Origin: Panax quinquefolius
Taxonomy: Eukaryota > Streptophyta > Magnoliopsida > Apiales > Araliaceae
NCBI GenBank assembly: GCA_020205615.1
Contig: CM035171.1
Span: 28,939,105 to 29,003,104 of the forward strand
Direction: 5' to 3'
Length of the DNA stretch: 64,000 bases
Made by a program: the position numbers and the translations under genes. This document shows positions 48,610-61,564 of this stretch, one piece after another (position 1 is the stretch's first letter; each line of letters opens with the position of its first letter). Below the pieces are notes generated by a model. The model was not told the origin of the DNA. It did not search any database and worked only from the letters and a program-made list of their open reading frames with translations.

Positions 48610-51188
48610 CTTATTGAAGTAACAACAAAATGAGTGTAATTACTATCTTTGTATTACATCTGTAATAAATCCTTTCCCAGGTTCATAACCGAATACATTC
48701 ATTGTTCTTCATAAATATATTACATACAAATATACTAGTCTATTACAGGACGATTAATTGTCCATCTTAGCTTTGCCTTTATCCCTCTTAGAACTCTCAG
48801 TTCGTTTGGCTTTATATTAGATGCAAACAAATGGTTCAAACAAGAATGAGCATAACTAGCTCAGCAAGTCTTAACAACGAATCATATGAATATAACATCA
48901 ATAAATACATGCTTTATTTCCATATCTGAACAATTATCTACGAAGCATTATGAAACATTTGACTAATACTTCTCCTACAATAATTCCAGAGCATATATAA
49001 TAGCTTAGGAATGATGAACCGGTCAATAGACCATGAACATACTCTTTTCGTTTTCATACTTGAAAAGGATATCCGGCACTAAGGCCATCCACCCGTCTTT
49101 ACTTACGAGCACTTCTAGGTGATCAGCCTATTGTACTCTGTGTTGATCAACACTCTTACGTTAAACGTATTTACGTTCAACATTTGGCAACCTCGCGTGC
49201 CCATCGAATAATCGATGAAAAATACTTTTGTTAGTACATAAACAAACATTCCTTCTCATCCGTACCAAATACTTGGCATAGGATAGCGTTAACAGTTCTA
49301 TATTAACTAACTTATAAACAATTCAATCTATTCTTCAATACTTTTCTAGCCAAGATAAAACAGGCATCGACTCTTTCCTTAATACCATTCATGCATTGTA
49401 TAACATGCATCACATAAAACTTGTCTAACACGAAGATTAGGCAAGAGTTAAGAAAGACTTGCCTTCAAGCGTCTTCGAATATACAATTCAACTATTCTCA
49501 GTCCTTACAGGATCTACATGATACATTCACATAGAACACTATGATTAGTTATCAAACAAACTAACTTTACGGTCCTAACCAACTTCTTTCTCTTCTATGT
49601 CTTATTTGAATTAACTTCATTATTAAAGTCGATTCGACTTTCTATACTTCATTACATTTTATTCACGTCCTTATGTCCTTAACCGACATTCGATCATTAT
49701 TGGTTAAATACCAACGTTGAACGTCATTTACGGTTTACTTATTACATCTTCGTGTTCTTCGTTTAATTTCTATTAAACCTTACTAGATCTTCTTACATTA
49801 ACACCTTATAAGTGATTCAAGGTAAGTCTTATCATGTACATAAAGTACCTTCAATGTCTTACTTTAGGTCTACATTCAAATGGAACAAATTCTAACTTGG
49901 TCAACATTTTTCTAATGCTTGGTACTGCCGCATACCGACATTCTATGTATTCTAGTAAGCGATCTTGGCGTCACTCTCAGAGAGAGTTTTTCCTGACTCG
50001 GCCACTGCGGCAGACGAGTCCATGTATATAAACTCTCGCTCATGGGCGCGAGTCTCTAGACGTTTTCATTTTCTCTCAGCCATACATGGCAATCATGCAC
50101 AGTAGTAGAAAAACACTCAGGTTTGGTATGGCATTCAACTCAGAACACAATGCACCAGTTGGCCAAAACAGTTTGGTTTCCTAACGAAACTCCTGGCTTC
50201 CTAATTTGTTCGTTTTACATCCGAATTGACCCATTCGAAATCCTACAAGTCACAAATCACATCCTTTACGTGTTCGTATAAGAATTTTACATTTTTGAAT
50301 CCGTTAACTCGGAATTCACCTTTGAGTTCATTTTTAAGCATTCGTTTAACGTTTTCGTCTGTTCAATACTCGTTTTCTTCGTTATAAGTCGGAATGCGAC
50401 GATTCTTTCGCCAACGACTCTTAATTACCTTATCTCACGTGTTGACATTGGAAACCAACGTTTTCAAGTCACACGACAACTTTTGACCTTCAATCCGGGC
50501 TTTCTACGTTTAACGTCTATTTCGCAAAATTCGTCATAACTTCGTTACTCATGTTCTCTAAGACAAATCACATGGAATACTCCATGGACTTCATATCTAC
50601 ATCCTAACCAAACAATAGGCACATTCCTTAACTATAACAGTTTTCAAAACGTTCATTAATGGTTAAGTTAACGTTCAAGTCGTTTATTATTTTTAACTCA
50701 CGTAAACACTTACGATTTCATTTGGTCATGACCTACCAATGATTTGCCCATTAATAGGCATCCTTATATCTCTTCCATAAACATGCTCCACCAATCTATG
50801 ATTCTTCTACGAGAAAGAAATCGAAAAAGATGAAGATTACTGTTTATGAGAATTTACCTTTGAGGTAATTCACGTTCTTGACAAACGCCTATTAGTTTGC
50901 TTAGAAGTAGAAGGATTATATGATTCTAGCTCTTTCTCTCTCTCTATATAGTTGGACAAGCTTTGTAAAAACCTCAAATGACTAACCTAAGCCTTGTATA
51001 TATAGGCAACCAACATGGACGACAAAATTGTCCAACTCCCGCCTCCTTACTATTCCACCTCCTTTGTCAACTTTGCCACCAAGTAAAGTACTTGGTGAGC
51101 AAGTTGTCACTTTGTTTGGCCACCAAGTGGCCAGCCCACTCTCTTATGGATCACCCCATGGGTTACCCCATTGGTTTTACCCATCCCA
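48610..51188 (-). mobile_element. Second LTR of the chromovirus B family (partial)
   Basis: It is collinear with 21099-23705 over its whole length: AACAACAAAATGAGTG at the left, GGTCAATAGACCATGAAC (49020), GGTGATCAGCCTATTG (49120), and CTATTCCACCTCC at 51050. It has clear base substitutions relative to the other copy, unlike the copia pair. It lacks the first ~715 bp of the LTR, where a LARD LTR abuts at 51189. It could be the 5' LTR of element B, but B's gag start, leader and primer site are missing, so that link is inferred. Open frames at 49834, 50978 and 51028 are within it. Confidence 0.7.
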
Positions 51189-53686
51189 TGTTAGGGCCCC
51201 GAATCCAGGTCCTAAATCACCTCGGATCCGGTTTGATCATTCTATACAACTATTACTATTTTTACGGAAGATATAAACATAAATTGTTTATACAATTAAC
51301 TTACACACTTTTCCCCAAGGTCGAGTAACCTTAACTTATACACAATACATAACTTATCTGACACATAATATTTTTATTATACAACACTATTACAAATCTA
51401 AACGCGCACATTAACTAAAACTGGAACTATCTTGGACCTTTCCTTGTATCCGACGCGTTCGTCTTAATCTGCAATGTTTTATCATGATATAGCAAGGGTG
51501 AGCATGAAAGTTGCCCAACAAGTTTAAATTCAACAATATAACGATATATCATGATTGAAATTATTTGAATAATTGGTTGGCTATAATTCAACAATATAAT
51601 TGTGAACTAGCAGGAACAAATTTATGACTGAACAAGTATTATACATGAACAAATATATCTGAAATAACTGGTCATGAAGGTGATCAGCCTTTCATACCTG
51701 ACTTATACATGCAATATGTACAGAGTACAATTCATGGCAACCAAAGAATGATTAACCATAAGTTTATCCGAATAAAACAACTCTTAATAGAGTTAAGTAA
51801 AAAAACTTGCTCGAATCATTTGATTACCGCACACGCAATTTATATCGCTTTATCCAAGACCTAATATTAGTAATATAGATCTCTAATATTAGAATAATAT
51901 CATCACAATATAATACTATTATATATATATATATATATATATATTTACATAGAATAACCTAAACACATAACACATAACACATAACACTATCAGTCTATAA
52001 CACACATAAGAATCAGTATCAAGTCAAACTATTTCAGCGTGACTTGAATCCGACAAAATTTTAACGTCCCGACGGTCTAGTCGGATAAAGGTTCGAGTTT
52101 AAGTTGAATTAAACTTTGCCTAACACTTAACAATTAACTAAGATAATTTTAATAACAGTCGAAATATTTTTTTTCCAAGTCTCATAATAATTTTCAAATA
52201 ATTATTATTATTTATCTTGATTTTTCAATCATTAATAACGTATTTAAATGAATTAAATACCACTTAATTCTTTTATCATTAATATTTATTTATTATCAAA
52301 TATTAATGAAATACATGTCATAATATTATAATATATTTATAATATCATAAAGTATTTTTAATACCTTAAAATTATTTTATATATTTTTAAACACTTAAAT
52401 TCATTATCCGTTAATTGCTTTTAATATTAAAATATTACTATTTTCATGAAAAATATCAAAAGTTATATTATATAACTTAAAATATTTTTATAATACTTAA
52501 ATCATTTTTATATGATTTATAAATCATTTATTCTATTTTCCATAATTTATTTAATATAGTTATTAAATAAACTAATTATCATTAATATTGATTAATTAAT
52601 GAATTTCATCACAAAATATTAAAAGTCATTGAAAATAACTTAAAATATTTTATTATAACATAATATTATTTTTCATGATTTTTCATGTATTTAAATCATT
52701 TTTTAATTCATTAATTTAATATTATAATTAAATAAATTAAATACCATTTATATTCTAAAAATAATAAATATTTATGAAATATACTCTAAATAATTAAAAA
52801 CTATTTTGCAGAATTTAAAATAATTTTTCAGAATTTAATTAGTATTTTTAATAATTAAAATCTATTTATTTCTATTTATTTAATTAAAATAATCATTTTC
52901 GGAAAATAATTAATTAGAAACTGTCGCTAAAGGACCCTATAATGATTGCATCATCGCTATAGGTGTTCTTAATCGTTTCTTGAATCGCCTGTAAACTCAT
53001 CGCCAGAGGCTAAGGCAGGAGGTTTGACCGACTATGATTCTCAGTACAAACATGATTTGGGCTAACTGAGACTTGGATCGTGTAGTAGAAATGTACTACT
53101 ATAATAACCAACCATCATCTAGGTCATAACACAAAAACATATAACGATCTGGGCTTAACAAAGTATTGTCAGAACATTTCTTGGTTTCCCCAGAAACCCA
53201 GTATTTCGAGGGAACACTTTCAATTTCAAATACATCTTAGTTCTGATCATGATTTTGGTAGTTTTATAGTTCATATATGTAGTATCCATGACACAGAATA
53301 ACGACATATCAAGATCTCAGTCCAACAACAAGAGATTCACAGGTTATGGTACGGTCAAACCTTGTCAGAAACATTGTTCATATACTTTTCTGGAAATTCC
53401 AGAACTACAAACTCAGTGTAAGTGGCCTATTGATTGTTTAAGAGTTTTTAAGGCATGGATCTATAGTACATATTACCAGCTACAATTTGACTACAACATA
53501 TCATCAAAAAAACTAACACAACGGGATATCAAAGTTTTAAAGAAAAAAAAACTAACGATTTAACCATTTCGGGTGATCAATTTACCCTAACAACTCGAAA
53601 ATAAAACATGGAATGAATGTGATTCCATCGATTTAACCATTTCCAAAACATAAAACTAGAAAAAATTTACAGAAGATATCAACTCA
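51189..53686 (-). mobile_element. LARD-family LTR
   Basis: On the minus strand it ends at 51189 with GGGGCCCTAACA; the same terminus is at 61565 next to a primer site. Similarity to 61565-62177 is very high until position 51797. It contains the GCTCACCCTTGCTA block with TTGCAG (51455-51500), the AT-rich array (52300-52890) and TCGCTATAGG (52955). The LTR start (TGTGACAACCCG) is missing because element D begins at 53687. The frame at 53288-53563 is not recognised and is probably chance. It may be the partner of LTR H or of interior F. Confidence 0.75.
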
Positions 53687-55337
53687 CTGACATTCGATTT
53701 CGAATCAGCCAACAAATACAATATATAAGTATATCATGGCTAACAAGTAATAAAGTGAAAAGAGAGTATCGTTCCCACGAGGAATTATTTAATAAAAATT
53801 ACCAAGTTACTACTAATTCTTAACCAAATGAAATTTTATTTAAACATATAAAAAAATTGATGATTTTCTAATTAAAAAACTAAATTAAACAATAATTAAA
53901 ACTAGGTTACTTTATAAAAAAATTCAAATAAATAAAAGGCAATTTAAGACTCAATATCCCCAATTATGAAAACTATAAACCAATTATCCAATTATCCCAA
54001 TTATTAAGGCTAAGACACAATATCCCCATTATGAACTATCAATTTCAATTATCCCAATTATTATGTTCATGAATTGTTAATGTGAATTCTCAAATGCCAA
54101 AAGCCCTCTCGAAAGTGATCAATTGCCTTCTATTTAACCCAGATTAATTTTTTTATATCTCTATGCAAAACAATTGAATTAAACTCGTTACAATCCCAAT
54201 TCCTTATGTGTTACATGCGGAAAATAGATATTCTCATTCTATTCACAAACCTAATTATTCACTGTGCAAATAACTAAGTCACATGTCACCATGCCCAGTT
54301 CTAACCCTAGAATTCCTTTCTCAATTCCTTCTAGAGTAACAAGGTAATTATTGATCAGATAATTAATCAATAAGCTCAAAGCAAGATGAACAATTCACTT
54401 CAACATAAATAATTGAATAAATCAAATAATCAATTCATAATCATAAAAAGTTCAATTGAAATCTTAATAAAAGAGTTAGTTCATAATTAATGAATTAAAA
54501 TCAAGAATCCACAATTGAATAGACATTAAAAGATAAAAGTAAGAGAAGAGAAGAGAATATAATCTATTGTCAAGAATCTTCGAGACTCCTCTTTCGCCTC
54601 CCGCTTGAATCTTCAATGGTCTCCAAGTTGCTTCAATCTCCAAAACTAATAAGAACTAGGGTTATGTTCTAATCTAATGGAGTGTTTAATCTAGTCTAAT
54701 CTATGTAATCTCCCTTTATTTTATGCCTTACATCATGTATTTATAGGTTACAAGTCCAATTTTTAGTTTTAGAACAAACCCAATCCAATTTGGAGTCAAA
54801 AGGTGTCAAAATTCGCCCAAAAAACGCATCCAGTGCGCGCACAACCTCTTCCTCTCTCCCCAGCCAGCTCAAAGACGGGAACGACCTTCGACATCGCCTT
54901 TATAGCGCCTGGCGCTGAAAATGAATTAAAAATAGCGCCCCACCGCAGTTACAAGTTCGACATTTTCCGCTCCGACGTCCTATGGGAAAATGGTCATTAC
55001 TTCTTCGTCCGAACTCCGATTTTGATGATTCAAGATGATCCAGAATGAGGAAAAGTAGATCTACAACTTTCATTCTTTGAGTTTTTTCGAAATAAGGTCC
55101 TGAGCAATACTCAAATTGGCTCTGAAGTGACTGATGTTATGTAAATGGCAAGTCAAAAAACGCTAATCTAGCCACCCCAAACGTCGATCCAAGTAACTTT
55201 TGTCCCAAATCCTACAAAAAACAATATAAAACATGCATGAATAGACACAAACACTTAAAACTATTCTAAAAGACTTGAGAACAACAATAAATTAAGTTCT
55301 AATGTATCCAATTCATGTGTATAAAACTCACTCATCA
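53687..55337 (-). mobile_element. 3' LTR of Athila/Tat-like element D
   Basis: It starts on the minus strand at 55337 with TGATGAGTGAG, next to a TTTGGGG polypurine tract. The copy at 58180-59737 matches it closely. A TATA box, TATAAATA, is at 54738-54745 (minus). Landmarks include GAGTATCGTTCCCACGAGG (53767) and GACAAAAGTTACTTGGATCG (about 55185-55205). The open frame 54803-55048 has no domain. Confidence 0.85.
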
Positions 55338-55375
55338 AATAATACCCCAAACTTAAACCTTTGCTTGTTCTCAAG
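55338..55375 (-). promoter_or_regulatory. Polypurine tract of element D
   Basis: On the minus strand GCTTGAGAACAAGCAAAGG is followed by TTTAAGTTTGGGGTATT and then the LTR. This GAGAACAAGCAAAG...TTTGGGG border is typical of the Athila/Tat group. Confidence 0.85.
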
Positions 55376-56010
55376 CAAAAAACACAAAAGAACTAAAAAT
55401 AAACAAAATAACTCAACTAAATGAATGCATATGCATAATCTACTTCCTAATATACCTACGAAATCCAAGTAATAAATCATTATGATATATAGCAACAGCC
55501 TCAAAGATACCACCAATGATACTCAAACAATATATCCAATCAAGTCAAAATCCATAACTCTCTAACCAATTAGTCAACCCAAAACCCGCTATCACCCATA
55601 TTGTGTGTGTGTGTGCTTGTTAACCATTCTAACCAACCATAATTCAAGATAATCACATAACAAACTTCTTATAAGGAAAATTTCAGCCCAATTCAATTAC
55701 TTTTGTGAACATGACAACTCCGGTTAAAACTAAGCAATTACCAAATCTAAGGGTAAAACAGGATTTATTTATACTTTTATTCATTCAACCAGGGCATTTT
55801 TGCTTTTTTTTCGTTTTTTTTTTTCATGGTCAGTGCAATGTCTCATTCCATTAGGCTAACAAATGTCACCCTTAGCGAGCTTTCAACCAACGACTCCTGC
55901 ACCTATATAAGACCTAGGGCGCTTAGTGTTAAGAAGACACCCCTTCCAAGCGTACTTTTTACTCAAGTAACAAAGGCCCCAAACAAAACTAACTACCATT
56001 TTTTTTTTTT

Positions 56011-56042
<32 letters not shown>

Positions 56043-57130
56043 TTCGGATTTTCTATTTTTTTTCTTCATCATTTTTTTAGTATATATATCCCATAGATTC
56101 CCCCAAACTCAAGCTTTTACGTCATTCCAACCTTTACCCAGTTCACTAAATTCCTTAAATTTTAACAAAGATTTTCCTCGTAAACAAATTATGAAACCCT
56201 TGAACCAAGTGGATTAAAACAAGTTAAACTTTAGTGCTAACCTAAATTTATATAAGTTTCAGACAAAGCTCAGATTATCATCATGATTAAAATTAGAACT
56301 CATCATCAATTATCAACACTGCTCAAGTTAATATGCAAAACCAATCTTATCATTATCATAAGATAAAGCTAAGATCACACCAATGAAAAAATAAAAAAAT
56401 ACAATTCATGAACAAATTCATAAAAAAAAAAAAATGCAATTATACTACAAAAAACATATATGAAGATAAACTAATAAAAAAACTACCATGTATATATATA
56501 CAACCTATGAAAAAAAACATAATGCTAACACATAAAAAAAAAAAAATAAACTACTATGTAAGATAACTAACTATATGCAATACGACACTAAAATGCCCCA
56601 AACTTAAACTAGACATTGTCCTCAATGGCTAAAATAGAAAAAATTAAAGCAGAGGAGAGGACTTAAAATATAGCAATCTTCCTCCTCGTCCGCTAAGTTT
56701 GGAGAATAAAGCAAGACATGGAACAAATTGGGCACCACACTTGAATTTGACTTGAATAACCTCAGAAACCATGATAGAAGCAATTTTATTAAATCCTAAA
56801 TAAATGCAAATTCAAAACTACTAATATAAAACTTAATAAAACTAAAAATAAAAATTAAACTTGGGTTGCTTCCCAATAAGCGCTTGTTTTATAGTCTCAC
56901 CGACTTTTTCATTTCTATCCAATTCCCCTCATTTAAAATTGAGGAACCCTCCATCCATCGTAAAATAATGTTCTTTTGGGAGGTTCCCATTAGCAAAAAC
57001 CCTTGAATTAAAGTCACCTAAAGCATGCTCTTTTGTAGATAGATCCCCATTAAGAACGCCCAAACCACTAGGTGTTTCTCCATTATGTCGATGATCGATT
57101 AGGGCATTGAAGCTTAATAAACATAATGGA
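55376..57130 (-). mobile_element. Non-coding 3' interior of element D
   Basis: No pol domain is visible. It contains a conserved GC-richer block (55826-55985, see its own entry), a poly-T on the plus strand (about 56000-56042), and A-runs up to 56550. A second border-like motif, GAGGACAATGTCTAG then TTTAAGTTTGGGG, lies at 56594-56630. GGGAAGCAACCCAAG is at 56868-56882 (minus), a phrase common in Athila/Tat-type 3' regions. The 84-codon frame at 55826-56080 is made largely of poly-T (phenylalanine run) and is rejected. A short minus-strand frame at 55328-55516 overlaps the tract and is chance. Confidence 0.7.
55826..55985 (-). other. Conserved non-coding block, copy 1
   Basis: Read on the minus strand it aligns with 62646-62820 (plus). 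Shared words are GGGGCCTTTGTTACTTGAG, AGCGCCCTA, GGAGTCGTTGGT, GAAAGCTCGCTAAGGG and GAGACATTGCAC. It is more GC-rich than its surroundings, and sequence on both sides is much less alike. No open frame is conserved between the copies. Confidence 0.75.
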
Positions 57131-57137
57131 ATCTTCT

Positions 57138-57320
57138 CTATCTTCTCCTTTTCATCCCACCATGACCAAGGTGTATACTAGCTTTTACGTCACAAGAGCT
57201 TTGTCGATTTACACGACTTCCAATTGGGCATGGTTTTGCAAACCGCGCCTGATTCTTGAACTTTGGTGGAGGAGGCACATGGGATACTAATGAAATTGGC
57301 TCATCTTCGTTGGTACTCAA
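57138..57320 (-). CDS. Short gag-adjacent ORF of element D (60 aa, unrecognised)
   Basis: The frame begins MSTNEDEPISLVSHVPPPPK and ends KRRR. It is proline- and charge-containing, with a basic C-terminus and one or two cysteines, but has no domain I recognise. It lies in the same strand as, and just downstream of, the gag remnants at 57430-57880, so it may be a piece of gag or of the gag-protease linker. The start codon is simply the first ATG in frame. There is no second copy in the window for comparison, so it may be chance. Confidence 0.3.
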   Translation of the reverse strand: MSTNEDEPISLVSHVPPPPKFKNQARFAKPCPIGSRVNRQSSCDVKASIHLGHGGMKRRR

Positions 57321-57429
57321 AGTTAGATCTTTGCCGATCTCTTTTCTTGGTCCCCAAGTCTTTCCTCTCTTTCAACATCTATATCATTTGGCTCATCCGG
57401 TTGCAGATTTGGTTCGGGCTCACCATCGG

Positions 57430-58038
57430 TCCTCAAAATCCATGTCGCCAGAGCCAAGTGTATTGAGGACGATTGTTCAACGACGTGCTATCTCGCCCAA
57501 TTGATTTTCCAGATTTCGATCGATGCATTTCGCTTTTTGTATACTCAGACTCCATTTGATTAAGTTTCTTTTCATGTTCCTCGTGTTTTTTTTCAAAAGG
57601 TTTAATAACTTTTTCCAAGGCTTCCTCCCAATTTGAATGTTCTTCCTGTTGTAGTGGAGGTGGACACGAGAAACCGTAATGGGTATGTTGGACTTGGAGC
57701 ATAAAATTGATCTTGATTGATACTCCATGAAAAATCCGGGTGATACCCCCAATCGATGATGATAGTTGTTGGGATAGACATAATTATTGGGGTAATCACC
57801 ATATATCTGCACTTCTATTCAAAATCGATGGCGCATTGATGACTCATATGATTTCCAAAGACAATAATCACAAGTAACCGCCACACTTTGATGACGTTGA
57901 GCTCAAAAAAAGCTTCAAACATCCTCGAAAGTGTCTCCATCAGGCCGATAATGCGTAAAGTTTCTCGAGTCCATCAATCTCCGTTTCCCTTGGTCGAGTC
58001 ATGTTCGTGTATGGCCATTGACAATTAAAGTCATCCAT
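57430..58038 (-). pseudogene. gag: Athila/Tat-like gag remnant of element D
   Basis: The likely start is the ATG at 58038-58036 (MDDFNCQWPY), which reads only 32 codons before a stop; frame changes then continue to about 57880. The later part is recognisable as the C-terminal third of Athila/Tat Gag: PNNYHHR and a GYHPDFSW-like segment (57730-57775), a basic-acidic coiled coil (WEEALEKVIKPFEKKHEEHE, 57580-57640), and RNLENQLGEIARR (57480-57520) with LNNRPQ in another frame. There is no protease, RT, RNase H or integrase between here and the 3' LTR, so the element could not move by itself. Confidence 0.75.
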
Positions 58039-58157
58039 GGTACCTAAAAAGAGAGAAATATAAGAAGAGAATGAAAAAAAAAAAAAAAAAATGTTTAAAT
58101 TAAGACTAATTTGATTGAAATTAATATTGGTAAATAATTATTAAATTAATTTCAAGA

Positions 58158-58176
58158 ATCTACGCGGCAAAAAACT
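58158..58176 (-). promoter_or_regulatory. Probable primer binding site of element D (degenerate)
   Basis: The minus strand reads AACAAG, then T6 and GCCGCGTAGATTC. The Athila/Tat arrangement is normally a T-run followed by a TGGCGCC-type site, so this is a decayed version. It lies at the inner edge of the 5' LTR. Confidence 0.5.
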
Positions 58177-58179
58177 TGT

Positions 58180-59737
58180 TCGATCGATTTCATAATCAAT
58201 GAATACGCAAGCAATATACTGGGTCAACAAGTAATAAAGTGAAAGTAGAGTATCGTTCCCACGAGGAATTATTTAATAAAAATTACCAATTACTAACTCT
58301 TAACCAAATCAATTTTATTTAAACAATAGCAAATTGTGAATTTTCTAATTAAGAAAACTAAATTAACTAATTAAAACTAGGTTACTTTATAAATGAATTC
58401 AAATAAATAAAGGCTAAGACTCCAATATCCCCAATTATGAACTATAAACCAATTATCCAATTATCCCAATTATTATGTTCATCGAATTGTTAATGTGAAT
58501 TCTCAAATGCCAAAAGCCCTCTCTCGAGTGATCAATTGCCTTCTATTTAACCCAGATTAATTTTGCTATATCTCTATGCAAAACAATTGAATTAAACTCG
58601 TTACAATCCCAATTCCTTATGTGTTACATGCAGCAAATAGATATTCTCATTCTATTCACAAACCTAATTATTCATCGTGCAAATAACTAAGTCACATGTC
58701 ACCATGCCCAGCTTCTAACCCTAGAATTCCTTTCTCAATTCCTTCTAGAGTAACAAGGTAATTATCGATCGATAATTAATCAATAAGCACAAAGCAAGAT
58801 GAACAATTCACTTCAACATAAATAATTGGAATAAATCAAATAATCAATTCATAATCATAAAAGTTCAATTGAAATCTTAATAAAAAGAGTTAGTTCATAA
58901 TTAATGAATTAAAATCAAGAATCCACAATTGAATAGACATTAAAAGATAAAAGTAAGAGAAGAAGAAGAGAATATAATCTATTGTCAAGAATCTCGAGAC
59001 TCTCTCTTTCGCTCTCGCTTCAATCTTCAATGGTCTCCAAGTTGCTTCAATCTCCAAAACTAATAAGAACTAGGGTTATGTTCTAATCTAATGGAGTGTT
59101 TAATCTAGTCTAATCTATGTAATCTCCCTTTATTTTATGCCTTACATCATGTATTTATAGGTTACAAGTCCAATTTTTAGTTTAGAACAAACCCAATCCA
59201 ATTTGAGTCAAAAAGGTGTCAAAATTCGCCCTAAAACGCGTCCAAAGCCGCACCAACCCTTCCCCAGCGCCCAAACACTTAGAACGACGCTCGAGACATC
59301 GCCTTATAGCGCCCCCTAAAATACTTAAAATGAATTAAAAATAGCGCCCCTTGCTCGTTACATTTTTTCGACATTTTCTCATTCGACGCCCTTTGGGAAA
59401 ATGGCCATAACTTCTTCGTCGAACTCCGATTTTGATGATTCAAGATGATCCGAAAGAGGAAAAGTAGATCTACAACTTTCATTCTTTGAGTTTTCGAAAT
59501 AAGGTCCGAGAAATACTCAAATTGGCTCTGAAGTGACTGATGTGTAAATGGCAAGTCAAAAACGCTAATCTAGCCACCCCAAACGCCGATCCAAGTAACT
59601 TTTGTCCCAAATCCTACAAAACAATATAAAACATGCATGAATAGACACAAACACTTAAAAACTATTCTAAAAGACTTGAGAACAACAATAAATTAAGCCC
59701 GAATGTATCCAATTCATGTGTATAAAACTCACTCATC
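58180..59737 (-). mobile_element. 5' LTR of Athila/Tat-like element D
   Basis: It matches 53687-55337 almost throughout, with small indels. The outer end is at about 59737 (AGATGAG against TGATGAG in the other copy). The TATA box TATAAATA is at 59152-59159 (minus). LARD interior follows directly at 59738. The open frame 59279-59554 (minus) has no domain. Confidence 0.85.
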
Positions 59738-61550
59738 TTTCGTCCCTAAAATTTACCTTACACCTTACACCATACTGCTTACACCATTCACACATATTCG
59801 CTTGCTACCCAATACATCACTCACAAGAGTAAAGGTTTTCAAATTGTTCTGAGGGGTCATATAGACCATGAACACATAGTTTTAACGGTTTTGATCATAC
59901 CGCAAAACAATACATTACTTGGTATGTTTACAATCACAAAGAAGGTAAACTACCGTTGTTAGTACTTTAGGTGATCAGCCTATCGTACTCCTACGTCATG
60001 CATAACGTATTAATAATGTATAGCGAATATTTACGCTACTTGATTGGATTATTTATCCAAACAACATAGTTCACCTCAGTCTTATCATAGGATTCCGTAC
60101 CAAAGAAATTTAGTTCGGGAAAACTTCTTTCAATGAACACTTTAGAGTTTTCATAACATTAGTCTAGCTGAATCGAATAGCATAGACCCATATCAATAAT
60201 TCAATTCAATCGAATTATTAAAGTGTAGCCAAACCCCGTTGGCAAATTAAAATTTTTGAAAATATTTTCGAGAATGACGTCATGATGTCGCATCAGTATT
60301 AACAAAATTGCTTTGAGGATGCCGCCATTGTATATGACTTTTGTCATAACACATCATACAATAGTGGAACAACGATTTTAGATCAAATTCACACTAAGTA
60401 TTCTCAGTATTTATAACTCCATCATATTTTTATCATCTCTCTTTTAAAGTTACATGGTACATAAGTGATAAATAAAATAACTTTTGATATTTCAAATCAT
60501 TTTTGTCTAGCTGAAATGAGTAGCATAGACTATACTTTAAACCGTTTCAAAAATGATTACGAGTCTACATTTTTTTTTTCAAAAGCACATAGTGCGTATT
60601 TAGCTTGATGTCAACATTTCGAAGTCTAGCATAGCTAGGATTTTTGGAAAACTTATGTCTCCACTAAGAATCATTGGCTTAATAATCTATCTGTTCCTAT
60701 AATCTTTAATACTCCATTTACGCACAACTATACCCAGTTCATAAAACCACACTTATGAGTCCATAAATTGCCACAAACATATGAGTTTAAGAACTTTCCT
60801 AGTCGACTTTCAAGCGTCAGATTCACGAGGGGTTCATAAACATTTCATATAACTATGAATCAAGAATGTCACATAAGTATGAGTTTTAAGAACTCGTATT
60901 TTAACCTTATATCCTCTACCTATGACCTATCTATCTCATATATACATGAGAAAGGAATCACCCTCTTAACATGCATATACCAAATAGCGCGACACAAACA
61001 TTTCAATGATTATCATTGTCAGAACTAAGTAGTTGTTATACCAAGTACAATTCCCTGCCCATACAAGGAATCATACAACTCAGCTGCCGACATGAATCCT
61101 CAATTGAATCCCCACCTACCACTAACACCATTCTCAATACAAATTTTATTTAATCCGTATTCATAATCCATAACTCTTTCATGAGTTTTCATAGTACAAC
61201 TGCCACACAACAAACTTTGCTGTAACTTTTCAATCATTCGCTAGATCCTTCTCTATACTATAACCTTATCTGATCACGGGGTGCTCTCATCGTATATATT
61301 ACGATTCATTTCTATGTTTTGATCGTTTTATTTTACGATCTTCTATCATTGCACTTTTAGTCTTTTAAACTCTATCTATTCACCACTACTGTTCAACTTT
61401 ATTATCAGAGTTAGGGAACTCTGTATCTTATAAGTCGCCGAGATTCGTCTTTGAATCTTACCGACTGACTAACTCTATTTGAGTTAGTACTTATCCTAAT
61501 CACTGTGGTTATTGGTCTCAGGTATTCCTACCTAAGCTTCATAACCAACA
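59738..61550 (-). mobile_element. LARD non-coding interior (copy F)
   Basis: This segment runs from next to the former polypurine/LTR border (59746, matching 19431) to the primer site at 61551. It is collinear with 19438-21060 and has no Gag or Pol coding words in any frame. It is therefore a complete or nearly complete interior of about 1.8 kb, the hallmark of a large retrotransposon derivative (LARD). Element D cuts it off from its 3' LTR on the left. Confidence 0.75.
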
Positions 61551-61562
61551 GCTTTGATACCA
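61551..61562 (-). promoter_or_regulatory. Primer binding site of LARD copy F
   Basis: TGGTATCAAAGC reads on the minus strand two bases inside the LTR end (CCTCACA|GT). It is identical over these 12 bases to the site of chromovirus G at 11103-11114. Confidence 0.9.
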
Positions 61563-61564
61563 AC

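Noticed and set aside
55826..56080. 84-codon frame with a long phenylalanine run
   Set aside because: The run is a poly-T tract; the upstream part overlaps the conserved non-coding block and is not open in the second copy.
61551..61562. tRNA gene fragment
   Set aside because: Only the 3'-end complement of Met tRNA is present, next to an LTR end, which is a primer binding site.
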